Positions 1 to 5,017 of a stretch of DNA of 5,017 bases are shown in pieces. Location of the stretch: contig CALMPQ010000291.1 in the NCBI GenBank assembly GCA_937872005.1, forward strand, positions 1-5,017. The letters are read 5' to 3'. The notes under the pieces were generated by a model. The model was not told the origin of the DNA. It saw only the letters and a program-made list of their open reading frames with translations, and made no database searches. Each line of letters starts with the position of its first letter. Position 1 is the first letter of the stretch. The translations under genes and the position numbers were made by a program. The stretch is from an uncultured Propioniciclava sp. (GTDB taxonomy: Bacteria; Actinomycetota; Actinomycetes; Propionibacteriales; Propionibacteriaceae).

Positions 1-320
1 CCCTTGATCCCGAACACCGGCCCCAGCGAGGGCTGGCGCAGCACGGCGGTCGCCCGGCGCCCCACGACGCCCAGCCCCTGCACGAGGCCGACCGCCGTGG
101 TGGTCTTGCCCTCCCCCAGCGGCGTCGGGGTGACGGCCGTCACCACCACGTACTTTCCGGACGGCCGGGCCGCACCCACGGCGTCCAGCTCGATCTTGGC
201 GGCGTGGCGACCGAAGGGTTCGAGGTCGTCGGGGCTCAACCCCAGGTCGGCGCCGATGTCGGTCAGTGGCTGCAGCGGCGCAGCCTGGGCGATCTCAAGG
301 TCGGAGGGCACGAGGCCCAT
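1..320 (-). CDS. fhs: Formate-tetrahydrofolate ligase, N-terminal part (runs off left edge)
   Basis: This enzyme joins formate to tetrahydrofolate with ATP, giving 10-formyl-THF for purine synthesis and for formylating initiator Met-tRNA; it is cytosolic. The 106 visible codons have no stop. They read MGLVPSDLEIAQAA at the start, matching the family's conserved opening (SDLEIAQ), then the P-loop TPTPLGEGKTTT at about residues 64-75, and LRQPSLGPVFGIK at 94-106, the family's substrate and cation region. The full protein is normally about 550 residues, so roughly four fifths lies outside the window. The ATG at 320 is 4 nt after the map stop. No clear Shine-Dalgarno precedes it, so translation probably depends on coupling to map. 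A GTG at codon 4 is an alternative start that gives VPSDLEIAQ. Oddity: Gln96 stands where the Moorella enzyme has the cation-binding Glu98. Family assignment is firm from the motifs; the gene's completeness cannot be judged here. Confidence 0.93.
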   Translation of the reverse strand, partial: MGLVPSDLEIAQAAPLQPLTDIGADLGLSPDDLEPFGRHAAKIELDAVGAARPSGKYVVVTAVTPTPLGEGKTTTAVGLVQGLGVVGRRATAVLRQPSLGPVFGIK

Positions 321-324
321 TGTG

Positions 325-1158
325 TCAGTCGGCGAGCGGACCGAAGGGGAGGCCGCGGGCCTTCAGTTCTGACTCTCCACCGTCGCGGGCCGTGAGCACC
401 CACAGGCCGTGCGCCGTGACGGTGATCGTGTGCTCCCAGTGGCTGGCGCGCGAGGAGTCCTTGCTGACGACCGTCCACTCGTCGTCGAGGGTGACGCCGA
501 TCGCCGACCCCAGCGTCACCATCGGCTCGACGGCCAGCACGAGTCCCTCGACCAGCTTGGGCCCACGCCCCGGACGCCCCACGTTCGGCACGTCGGGGGC
601 CTGGTGCATCTGCGAGCCGATGCCGTGGCCGGTGAAGTCCTTCAGGATGCCGTAGCGCTCGCGACGGGAGCGGATGCTCTTCTCGATCGCGTGCGAGATG
701 TCGCTCACGCGGCCGCCGAGCCGGGCGGCGCCGATCCCCGCCCACAGGGACTCGTGGGTCACGTCGGAGAGGCGCTGGTCATCCTCCGACAGTGCGCCGA
801 CCCCGAACGTGATGGCCGCGTCGCCGTGGTAGCCGTCGACGATCGCGCCGAAGTCGACCGACACGAGGTCCCCCTGAACGAGCTTCCGAGGCCCGGGGAT
901 GCCGTGCACGACCTCCTCGTTGACCGAGATGCAGGTGACGCCGGGGAAGGGCGGGTAGCCCCAGGCGGCGCCGTAGTTCAGGAACGACGACCCGGCGCCG
1001 TGGCGGGCCAGGACGTCGCGGGCCACTTGGTCCAGCTCGCCCGTGGTGACGCCCGGCGCAGCCGCCGCGCGGACGGCCTCGTGCGCTTCGGCGACGACCA
1101 ACCCGGCGCGGCGCTGGGTGCGCAGCTGGTCGGGCGTCTTGAGTTCGATCCCGCTCAC
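325..1158 (-). CDS. map: Type I methionine aminopeptidase
   Basis: Cytosolic metalloprotease of 277 residues that removes the initiator Met from new proteins with a small second residue, after deformylation. The five metal ligands of the pita-bread fold are visible: Asp102 (VDFG), Asp113 (GDAAITF), His178 (TGHGIG), Glu211 (EPM) and Glu242 (WEHT). The substrate-contacting His85 (VVHGIP) is also present. Length is close to the E. coli enzyme (264 aa). There is no N-terminal zinc-finger extension. The chosen start is GTG at 1158, reading VSGIELKTPDQL; it forms a GTGA overlap with the adk stop. An upstream reading in this frame continues back through adk and is not a real extension. Only a weak AAGG lies upstream, so termination-reinitiation from adk is likely. 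fhs follows after 4 nt, probably in the same transcript. The adk-map order is standard for actinobacterial and Firmicute ribosomal clusters. Confidence 0.97.
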   Translation of the reverse strand: MSGIELKTPDQLRTQRRAGLVVAEAHEAVRAAAAPGVTTGELDQVARDVLARHGAGSSFLNYGAAWGYPPFPGVTCISVNEEVVHGIPGPRKLVQGDLVSVDFGAIVDGYHGDAAITFGVGALSEDDQRLSDVTHESLWAGIGAARLGGRVSDISHAIEKSIRSRRERYGILKDFTGHGIGSQMHQAPDVPNVGRPGRGPKLVEGLVLAVEPMVTLGSAIGVTLDDEWTVVSKDSSRASHWEHTITVTAHGLWVLTARDGGESELKARGLPFGPLAD

Positions 1159-1742
1159 GCGGGCTGCCCGACCTTGGCGTCCAGCGCGCTGGTGATGCGG
1201 TGGCGGACCTCCTCGACGGTGCCGAAGGCGTCCACCTCGACGGTGAGGCCCCGTTCGCGGTAGACATCCAGCACGGGGGCGGTCTCGGCGTGGTAGACGT
1301 CGATGCGGTGCCGGATCGACTCGGCGTTGTCGTCGGCCCGGCCCTCGATCTCGGCGCGCTTGAGCAGGCGCTCGACGAGCTGGTCGGGGTCGGCGACGAG
1401 TGCCACCACGGCGTTCAGGCGGCGACGGCTGCGCAGCAGGGCGCCGTCGAGAGCCTCGACCTGCTCCAGGGTGCGGGGGTAGCCGTCCAGCAGGAAGCCA
1501 CCCCGCTTGCGCACGTCGGGCGACGCGAGCCGCTGGAAGACCATCTCGTTGGTGACCTCGTCGGGCACCAGGTTGCCCCCGGCGATCAGGCTCTCGATCT
1601 GCTTGCCGAGCGCCGTGCCGAGCTGGATGTTGTCGCGGAACAGCTGACCCGTCGAGATCGTGACGATGCCGTAGTGGTCGGCGATCGCGTCGGCCTGCGT
1701 GCCCTTGCCCGCCCCTGGCGGGCCCATGATCAGGAGCCTCAC
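1155..1742 (-). CDS. adk: Adenylate kinase, short-LID type
   Basis: Catalyses ATP + AMP = 2 ADP in the cytosol, balancing adenylate pools. The 195-residue protein opens MRLLIMGPPGAGKGTQA (P-loop at 7-15). It continues with STGQLFRDN (30-38, AMP-binding), LDGYPRT (85-91) and RAEIEGRADDN (129-139). The LID between the two catalytic arginine regions is only about a dozen residues, so this is the short form without the Cys4 zinc-binding LID, as in mycobacteria. The start is GTG at 1742, which overlaps the secY stop by 4 nt (GTGA); a GAGGG sits 9 nt upstream inside secY. This start places the P-loop where the family has it, whereas a longer reading in this frame runs back into secY and is spurious. 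The residue after STG is Gln, where Asp or Glu is more usual; this is probably a lineage variant. The gene ends in a GTGA overlap with map. Confidence 0.97.
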   Translation of the reverse strand: MRLLIMGPPGAGKGTQADAIADHYGIVTISTGQLFRDNIQLGTALGKQIESLIAGGNLVPDEVTNEMVFQRLASPDVRKRGGFLLDGYPRTLEQVEALDGALLRSRRRLNAVVALVADPDQLVERLLKRAEIEGRADDNAESIRHRIDVYHAETAPVLDVYRERGLTVEVDAFGTVEEVRHRITSALDAKVGQPA

Positions 1743-3076
1743 CGCAGGAAGCCCTCGTAGTTGCGCTGCTGCAACTGGCTCTGGATCTGCTTGACGGTGT
1801 CGAGCCCGACACCGACGACGATCAGGATCGAGGTGCCACCGAAGGGGAACTGCTGCGACGTGCCGAGCGCCAGGAACGCGAACGCCGGCAGCAGGGAGAT
1901 CAAGCCCAGGTAGAGCGCACCGGGCGCCGTGAGGCGGGACAGGACGTGCGCGAGGTACTTCTCGGTCGGCTTGCCGGCCCGGATGCCCGGGATGAAGCCG
2001 CCGTACTTCTTCATGTTGTCGGCGACCTCCTCGGGGTTGAACGTGATCGACACGTAGAAGTACGCGAAGGCCACGATCAGGATGAACATCAGGAGGTTGT
2101 GCCACACGCCCTGGCCGGTGAAGTTGTTCGCGATCCAGCTCGACACCGGGCTGGTGGGGGCGAAGTTGGCGAACATGATCGGCAGGTAGAGCAGCGAGCT
2201 CGCGAAGATGACCGGGATCACACCGGCCTGGTTCACCTTGATCGGGATGTAGGTCGTGCTGCCGCCCACGAGGCGACGGCCCACCATCCGCTTGGCGTAC
2301 TGGACCGGGATGCGGCGCTGCGCCTGCTCGACGAACACCACGCCCAGCATCACGAGCAGGCCGACGGCCAGGACTCCGACGAAGGCCAGCCAGCCGGCCG
2401 AGTTCGGCAACGTCAGGCCGTTCCACTCCATCGAGCCGCGCGACAGCGCGATGCCCCAGACCTGGGCCGGGAACGCCGCGGCGATCTGGGTGAAGATCAT
2501 GACCGACATGCCGTTGCCCACACCACGCTCGGTGATGAGTTCGCCCAGCCACATCACGATGCCGGTGCCGGCCGTCATGGTGAGCACCATGACCAGGATC
2601 GGGAACAGCGTCGTGTCGTAGACCAACGGCAGCGCGCAGCCGGGGAACAGCTGGCCACTCATCGCCATCGTCACGAAGGCGGTCGACTGCATGACGGCGA
2701 GCACGATCGTCAGGTAGCGCGTGTACTGGGTGATCTTCTGCTGGCCAGCGCCGCCCTCCTTCTTGAGCGCCTCCAGCCGCGGGATCACCACCGTCAGCAG
2801 CTGCAGGATGATCGAGCTGGTGATGTACGGCATGATGCCCAGCGCGAAGATCGCCAGCTGGAGCAGCGCACCACCGGAGAACAGGTTGATCATCGAGTAC
2901 AGCCCGGCAGCATTGCCGGTCGACGCCTGCAGGGTGCACTGCTGCACGTTCTGCATGTTCACGTTCGGGGTGGGGATCACCGAGCCGAGTCGGAAGACCG
3001 CCAGCACCGCGAGGGTGAACAGGATCTTCCGGCGCAGGTCAGGAGTCCTGAGCGCGTGGGCGAAGGCGGAGAGCAT
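1739..3076 (-). CDS. secY: Preprotein translocase channel subunit SecY
   Basis: Central membrane channel of the Sec translocon, which partners SecE, SecG and SecA/ribosomes to export or insert proteins. The 445-residue protein has the expected ten hydrophobic segments, at roughly 17-36, 75-95, 121-139, 157-178, 188-207, 228-249, 284-303, 327-345, 386-404 and 413-427. Family motifs include GIMPYITSSIILQLL in TM2 (80-94), ERGVGNGMS near TM5 (183-191), RRIPVQYAKR in the C4 loop (254-263), and the C5 loop from FNPEE (346) to RAGKPTEKYL (366-375), whose Arg366 is in the ribosome/SecA contact. The start is ATG at 3076, giving MLSAFAHALRTPDLRRK, the usual actinobacterial beginning. A reading from 3163 adds 29 residues with no family match and would consume the promoter region. 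A weak GGAA lies 4 nt before the ATG. The gene is separated from rplO by the SRAP gene and a terminator, so it likely has its own promoter. Confidence 0.97.
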   Translation of the reverse strand: MLSAFAHALRTPDLRRKILFTLAVLAVFRLGSVIPTPNVNMQNVQQCTLQASTGNAAGLYSMINLFSGGALLQLAIFALGIMPYITSSIILQLLTVVIPRLEALKKEGGAGQQKITQYTRYLTIVLAVMQSTAFVTMAMSGQLFPGCALPLVYDTTLFPILVMVLTMTAGTGIVMWLGELITERGVGNGMSVMIFTQIAAAFPAQVWGIALSRGSMEWNGLTLPNSAGWLAFVGVLAVGLLVMLGVVFVEQAQRRIPVQYAKRMVGRRLVGGSTTYIPIKVNQAGVIPVIFASSLLYLPIMFANFAPTSPVSSWIANNFTGQGVWHNLLMFILIVAFAYFYVSITFNPEEVADNMKKYGGFIPGIRAGKPTEKYLAHVLSRLTAPGALYLGLISLLPAFAFLALGTSQQFPFGGTSILIVVGVGLDTVKQIQSQLQQRNYEGFLR

Positions 3077-3108
3077 CCGGTTCCAATCAACTGGTGACAG
3101 CACAACGA

Positions 3109-3129
3109 GGCTGCGCCATGGGCGCAACC
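3109..3129 (-). other. Stable hairpin in the secY mRNA leader
   Basis: On the minus strand the arms GGTTGCGCC and GGCGCAGCC flank a 3-nt loop, CAT, giving nine pairs with a single U-G wobble. It begins almost exactly where the transcript from the TAGAGT element would start, so it could be a 5'-end stabilising hairpin or a small control element. It could also serve as a terminator for the SRAP gene, which stops about 60 nt upstream, but no T-rich tract follows. The inverted repeat is directly visible; its role is inference. Confidence 0.4.
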
Positions 3130-3135
3130 GGTCTG

Positions 3136-3141
3136 ACTCTA
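3136..3141 (-). promoter_or_regulatory. Candidate -10 element for secY-adk-map-fhs
   Basis: On the minus strand the hexamer TAGAGT fits the actinobacterial TANNNT -10 pattern, in a short less GC-rich patch (CTTGGTAGAGTCAG) within the 112-nt SRAP-secY gap. A start site about 7 nt further on, near 3129-3130, would give a leader of about 54 nt. I see no convincing -35 at 16-19 nt upstream. The need for a promoter here is inferred from the terminator after rplO and from the separate SRAP promoter; read-through from SRAP is the alternative. Confidence 0.4.
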
Positions 3142-3188
3142 CCAAGCCCTGAGCGGTCCCCACGCATCCGCCCGGGCCTCAGGCGGCC

Positions 3189-3902
3189 TCACGCGAGAGG
3201 TTGCAGCAACTCGGGTCCGTCGTTGCGCACGTGGTTGACCAACGGGGCCACCCGGTAGGTGGTGATCTCGGCGCCCTCGGGCGCGTGCAGCAGCAACCGG
3301 ACGCCCTCGCCGTCGGTCAGGCGGGGGTCGAGCCAGGCGTCCCAGTCGGCCGGCAGGACGGTCATGGGCATGCGGTCGTGGATGTGGCCCAGGGCATCCG
3401 TGGCCCGGGTCGTGATGATGGTGCACGTGGTGAGCCACGCCGCGTCGCCGGTGAGGGCGGGGGCCTTCCAGAACTCGTACAGCCCAGCCATGACGAGCGC
3501 CCCGCCATCGGTCGGGTGGATGAACCACGGCTGCTTGGCCGGCTTGCCGTCGGGGCCGGTGGTCGGCGTCCACTCGTAGAAGCCGTCGGCCGGGATCAGG
3601 CAGCGCCGCGCGGCGAAGGCCTTCTTGAAGGCGGGTTTGGTGTCGACGGTCTCGGCGCGGGCGTTGATCATGCGCGCTCCCCCACGCGGGTCCTTCGACC
3701 AGGACGGGACGAGACCCCAGCGCGGGGTGACGAGCTTGCGCACCGCCTCCCCCGACGTCTTGTCGAGGCGCTCGACGACGGCCGGCACCGCGTCGGTCGG
3801 GGCTGCGTTGAACGTGGGCAGCGGCTCGTCGACGACCTCGTCGATCGCGAAGGTCTCGATGAGGTCCTCGGTTGAGGCCGAGGCGGCGAAGCGTCCGCAC
3901 AT
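3189..3902 (-). CDS. SRAP-family protein (YedK/HMCES type, abasic-site shielding)
   Basis: Members of this family crosslink to abasic sites in single-stranded DNA through the thiol and amine of the Cys that becomes the N-terminus once the initiator Met is removed, protecting the lesion. The 237-residue product has the hallmarks: MCGRFA with Cys2, RWGLVPSW (61-68), MINARAET (78-85, Asn80), CLIPADGFYEW (101-111, Glu110) and HIHDRMPM (173-180, His175). These match the Cys2, Asn75, Glu105 and His160 catalytic set of E. coli YedK. The start is ATG at 3902 because Cys must be residue 2. A longer reading from 3944 adds 14 residues and would bury that Cys, so it is rejected. The gene sits alone between the rplO terminator and the secY leader. 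A TAGGGT lies 7 nt before the ATG, suggesting leaderless expression; AGGGTGG could instead act as a ribosome site. I saw no good SOS box. E. coli calls the homologue yedK; I leave the symbol blank. Confidence 0.95.
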   Translation of the reverse strand: MCGRFAASASTEDLIETFAIDEVVDEPLPTFNAAPTDAVPAVVERLDKTSGEAVRKLVTPRWGLVPSWSKDPRGGARMINARAETVDTKPAFKKAFAARRCLIPADGFYEWTPTTGPDGKPAKQPWFIHPTDGGALVMAGLYEFWKAPALTGDAAWLTTCTIITTRATDALGHIHDRMPMTVLPADWDAWLDPRLTDGEGVRLLLHAPEGAEITTYRVAPLVNHVRNDGPELLQPLA

Positions 3903-3909
3903 GGCGCCC

Positions 3910-3915
3910 ACCCTA
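3910..3915 (-). promoter_or_regulatory. Candidate -10 element of the SRAP gene, leaderless spacing
   Basis: Minus-strand TAGGGT matches TANNNT and is followed by 7 nt and then the ATG of the SRAP gene. In actinobacteria this spacing puts the transcription start on or next to the start codon, giving a leaderless mRNA. It lies only 14 nt downstream of the rplO terminator stem, which would explain how the gene escapes termination. No recognisable -35 is present; the position it would occupy falls inside the terminator stem. The same bases (AGGGTGG) could be read as a Shine-Dalgarno, so the two explanations compete. Confidence 0.45.
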
Positions 3916-3928
3916 CGTCCCGGACGCA

Positions 3929-3961
3929 CGAAGGGCGCCCCCACAACGGGGACGCCCTTCG
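3929..3961 (-). terminator. Strong GC hairpin terminator after rplO
   Basis: An inverted repeat with perfect 9-bp outer arms (CGAAGGGCG and CGCCCTTCG), one C/A mismatch, then four more G-C pairs (CCCC with GGGG) around a 5-nt loop. It begins 15 nt past the rplO stop. There is no U-tract, as is common for actinobacterial terminators of very GC-rich stems. Its position suggests that it ends the spc ribosomal-protein operon before the SRAP gene. Confidence 0.8.
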
Positions 3962-3976
3962 AACAGGGAGTTCAGA

Positions 3977-4420
3977 TCACAGCTCGTTGGCGGTGCCGCC
4001 GGCGGCCTCGATCTTGCTCTTGGCCGACGCGGTGTACGCGTGGGCGTCGATGTCGAACTTCACGGTGGTCTCACCGGTGCCGAGGATCTTGACGAGGCGG
4101 TCCTTGCGGACGGCACCCTTCTCGACCAGGTCGGCGACGGTGACCTTGCCACCCTCGGGGAAGAGCTCGACCAGCTTCGCGAGGTTCACGACCTGGTACT
4201 CGACCCGGAAGGGGTTCTGGAAACCACGGAGCTTCGGCAGACGCATGTGCAGCGGCATTTGCCCGCCCTCGAACCCGGCGGGCACGTTCTTGCGTGCGCC
4301 GGTGCCCTTGGTGCCACGGCCAGCAGTCTTGCCGCCCTTGCCACCCTCACCGCGGCCAACGCGGTGCTTGTCGGTCTTGGCCCCGGGGGCCGGGCGCAGG
4401 TGGTGTGCCTTGAGCGCCAT
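3977..4420 (-). CDS. rplO: 50S ribosomal protein L15
   Basis: L15 binds 23S rRNA during late assembly of the large subunit. The 147-residue product has the basic Gly-rich N-terminal tail that threads into rRNA ([20 protein letters not shown], 20-39). It then shows [18 protein letters not shown] (50-67), the L15 signature region, and the globular C-terminal domain ending in [10 protein letters not shown]. The start is ATG at 4420, giving [16 protein letters not shown], the usual actinobacterial opening. It has a clear AGGAGG 9 nt upstream inside rpmD. A reading from 4495 would add 25 residues out of frame with rpmD and is spurious. The gene begins 1 nt after the rpmD stop and is probably the last gene of the operon, since a strong hairpin follows. 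Confidence 0.98.
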   Translation of the reverse strand: MALKAHHLRPAPGAKTDKHRVGRGEGGKGGKTAGRGTKGTGARKNVPAGFEGGQMPLHMRLPKLRGFQNPFRVEYQVVNLAKLVELFPEGGKVTVADLVEKGAVRKDRLVKILGTGETTVKFDIDAHAYTASAKSKIEAAGGTANEL

Positions 4421-4421
4421 G

Positions 4422-4604
4422 TCAGTCAACCTCCTCGACGGAGACGAGGTGGATGACGGTGTTGACCATGCCGCGGTAGTGCGGCAGGTCCTCACGCTCC
4501 ACCACGTCGCCGATCTTCCGCAGGCCGAGGGTCTTGAGGGTCTCGGCCTGGTTCCGCTTGGCGCTGTTGGCGCTCTTGGTCTGGGTCACGCGCAGGGTGG
4601 CCAT
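4422..4604 (-). CDS. rpmD: 50S ribosomal protein L30
   Basis: Small large-subunit protein of 60 residues, the normal bacterial length. It shows the family pattern: a beta strand with basic residues ([20 protein letters not shown]), then [21 protein letters not shown] (27-47), where the L30 signature lies, and a last strand [13 protein letters not shown]. The ATG at 4604 shares one base with the rpsE stop (TGATG). An AGGAGG lies 10 nt upstream, so it can be initiated independently as well as by coupling. rplO follows after one base. L30 is absent from some bacteria but is standard in actinobacterial spc operons. Confidence 0.98.
   Translation of the reverse strand: MATLRVTQTKSANSAKRNQAETLKTLGLRKIGDVVEREDLPHYRGMVNTVIHLVSVEEVD
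4430..4435 (-). promoter_or_regulatory. Ribosome binding site of rplO
   Basis: AGGAGG on the minus strand, 9 nt before the ATG at 4420. It decides the L15 start against the in-frame upstream alternative, and it lies within the last codons of rpmD. Confidence 0.85.
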
Positions 4605-5017
4605 CAGGCAGCCCCCTCCTTGCGAGCACGCAACAGGGCGGCCGGGGCGACGTCCTCCACGGGGAGGCCACGACGCTTGGCAACCTGCTCAGGCTCCTCG
4701 AGCGACTGCAGGGCGGTCACCGTGGCGTGCACCACGTTGATCGCGTTGGGGCTGCCCAGCGACTTCGCGAGCACGTCGGTGATACCGGCGCACTCGAGCA
4801 CGGCGCGGGCCGAGCCACCGGCGATCACACCGGTACCCGGGGACGCCGGGCGCAGCAGCACGATGCCGGCAGCCTTCTCGCCCTGGACGGGGTGCGGGAT
4901 GGTGCCCTGGATGCGGGGGACGCGGAAGAAGTTCTTCTTCGCCTCCTCGACGCCCTTGGCGATCGCCGCGGGCACCTCCTTGGCCTTGCCGTAGCCGACA
5001 CCCACGGTGCCCTCGCC
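4604..5017 (-). CDS. rpsE: 30S ribosomal protein S5, C-terminal part (runs off right edge)
   Basis: S5 is a small-subunit protein at the mRNA entry side and is involved in decoding accuracy. The window holds the last 137 codons plus the stop. It opens in the reading [19 protein letters not shown], the end of the double-stranded RNA-binding S5 domain. It continues with [18 protein letters not shown] and [20 protein letters not shown] of the C-terminal domain, and ends [14 protein letters not shown] at 5005 inside the conserved GVGYGKA stretch is not the start: the frame stays open to the edge with S5 sequence, and the missing N-terminal part is probably 60-80 residues. The stop overlaps the rpmD start by one base. 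Downstream rpmD and rplO follow in the usual spc order. Confidence 0.97.
   Translation of the reverse strand, partial: GEGTVGVGYGKAKEVPAAIAKGVEEAKKNFFRVPRIQGTIPHPVQGEKAAGIVLLRPASPGTGVIAGGSARAVLECAGITDVLAKSLGSPNAINVVHATVTALQSLEEPEQVAKRRGLPVEDVAPAALLRARKEGAA
4615..4620 (-). promoter_or_regulatory. Ribosome binding site of rpmD
   Basis: AGGAGG followed by GGG on the minus strand, 10 nt before the rpmD ATG and inside the last codons of rpsE. It supports the ATG at 4604. Confidence 0.8.

Noticed and set aside
4..372. Plus-strand open frame of 122 codons at the left edge
   Set aside because: It is antisense to the fhs start and the map end. The minus strand here reads as clear Fhs sequence with a P-loop.
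1946..3097. Long plus-strand open frame (383 codons) antisense to secY, and a similar one at 409-1263 antisense to map
   Set aside because: The translations are rich in His, Asp, Arg and Gln with no recognisable domain. They mirror strongly supported minus-strand genes. This is the usual antisense shadow in very GC-rich DNA.
3077..3163. 29-residue N-terminal extension of SecY
   Set aside because: It does not resemble SecY N-termini, it would cover the candidate promoter, and the internal ATG matches the family start.
3172..3193. Repeated TGAGGCC and short GC palindromes just after the SRAP stop
   Set aside because: The arms are short and mutually exclusive, with no stable single hairpin, so I do not call a terminator here.
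3903..3944. Upstream 14-residue extension of the SRAP protein
   Set aside because: It would move the catalytic Cys away from position 2, and it overlaps the terminator stem and -10-like element.
3957..3976. Possible SOS (LexA) box: TCGAAC and GTTCAG halves near the rplO end
   Set aside because: The spacer is 5 nt rather than 4 and the second half deviates from the actinobacterial consensus. It overlaps the terminator stem and lies some 55 nt upstream of the SRAP start, so it is probably chance.

Overview
The window is high-GC DNA, rich in G/C at third codon positions, from a member of the Actinomycetota. Sequence style and SecY/L15 content suggest a relative of the Propionibacteriales, but that rank is only a guess. 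Every gene I can support lies on the minus strand, so transcription runs from the right edge (5017) to the left edge (1). The long plus-strand reading frames are antisense shadows that arise because the DNA is GC-rich.

Right part (3977-5017) is the end of the spc ribosomal-protein operon: the C-terminal part of rpsE (S5, 5' end outside the window), rpmD (L30) and rplO (L15). They are packed with a 1-nt overlap and a 1-nt gap. A strong GC hairpin at 3929-3961 follows rplO and probably ends the operon, so secY is not simply the next gene of the operon as in the classical E. coli layout.

Middle (3189-3902) is a complete SRAP-family gene (YedK/HMCES type, DNA abasic-site crosslinking and repair) inserted between rplO and secY. 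A TANNNT -10-like hexamer sits 7 nt before its ATG, the spacing expected of a leaderless actinobacterial mRNA.

Left part (1-3076) is a second compact set: secY (translocon channel), adk (short-LID adenylate kinase), map (type I methionine aminopeptidase) and the first 106 codons of fhs (formate-tetrahydrofolate ligase), which runs off the left edge. secY/adk and adk/map overlap by 4 nt (GTGA), and fhs starts 4 nt after map. secY has a 112-nt upstream region with a candidate -10 hexamer and a stable hairpin at the predicted mRNA 5' end.

Functionally this is mostly housekeeping: ribosome assembly, membrane insertion, nucleotide balance, N-terminal Met removal and 10-formyl-THF supply (used for initiator fMet-tRNA and purines). 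The less ordinary points are the SRAP gene with its likely private leaderless promoter, the secY leader structure, the fhs-map junction, and a Gln in Fhs where the Moorella enzyme has a cation-binding Glu. I saw no mobile element, CRISPR array, tRNA or rRNA, and no evidence of a wholly new system.
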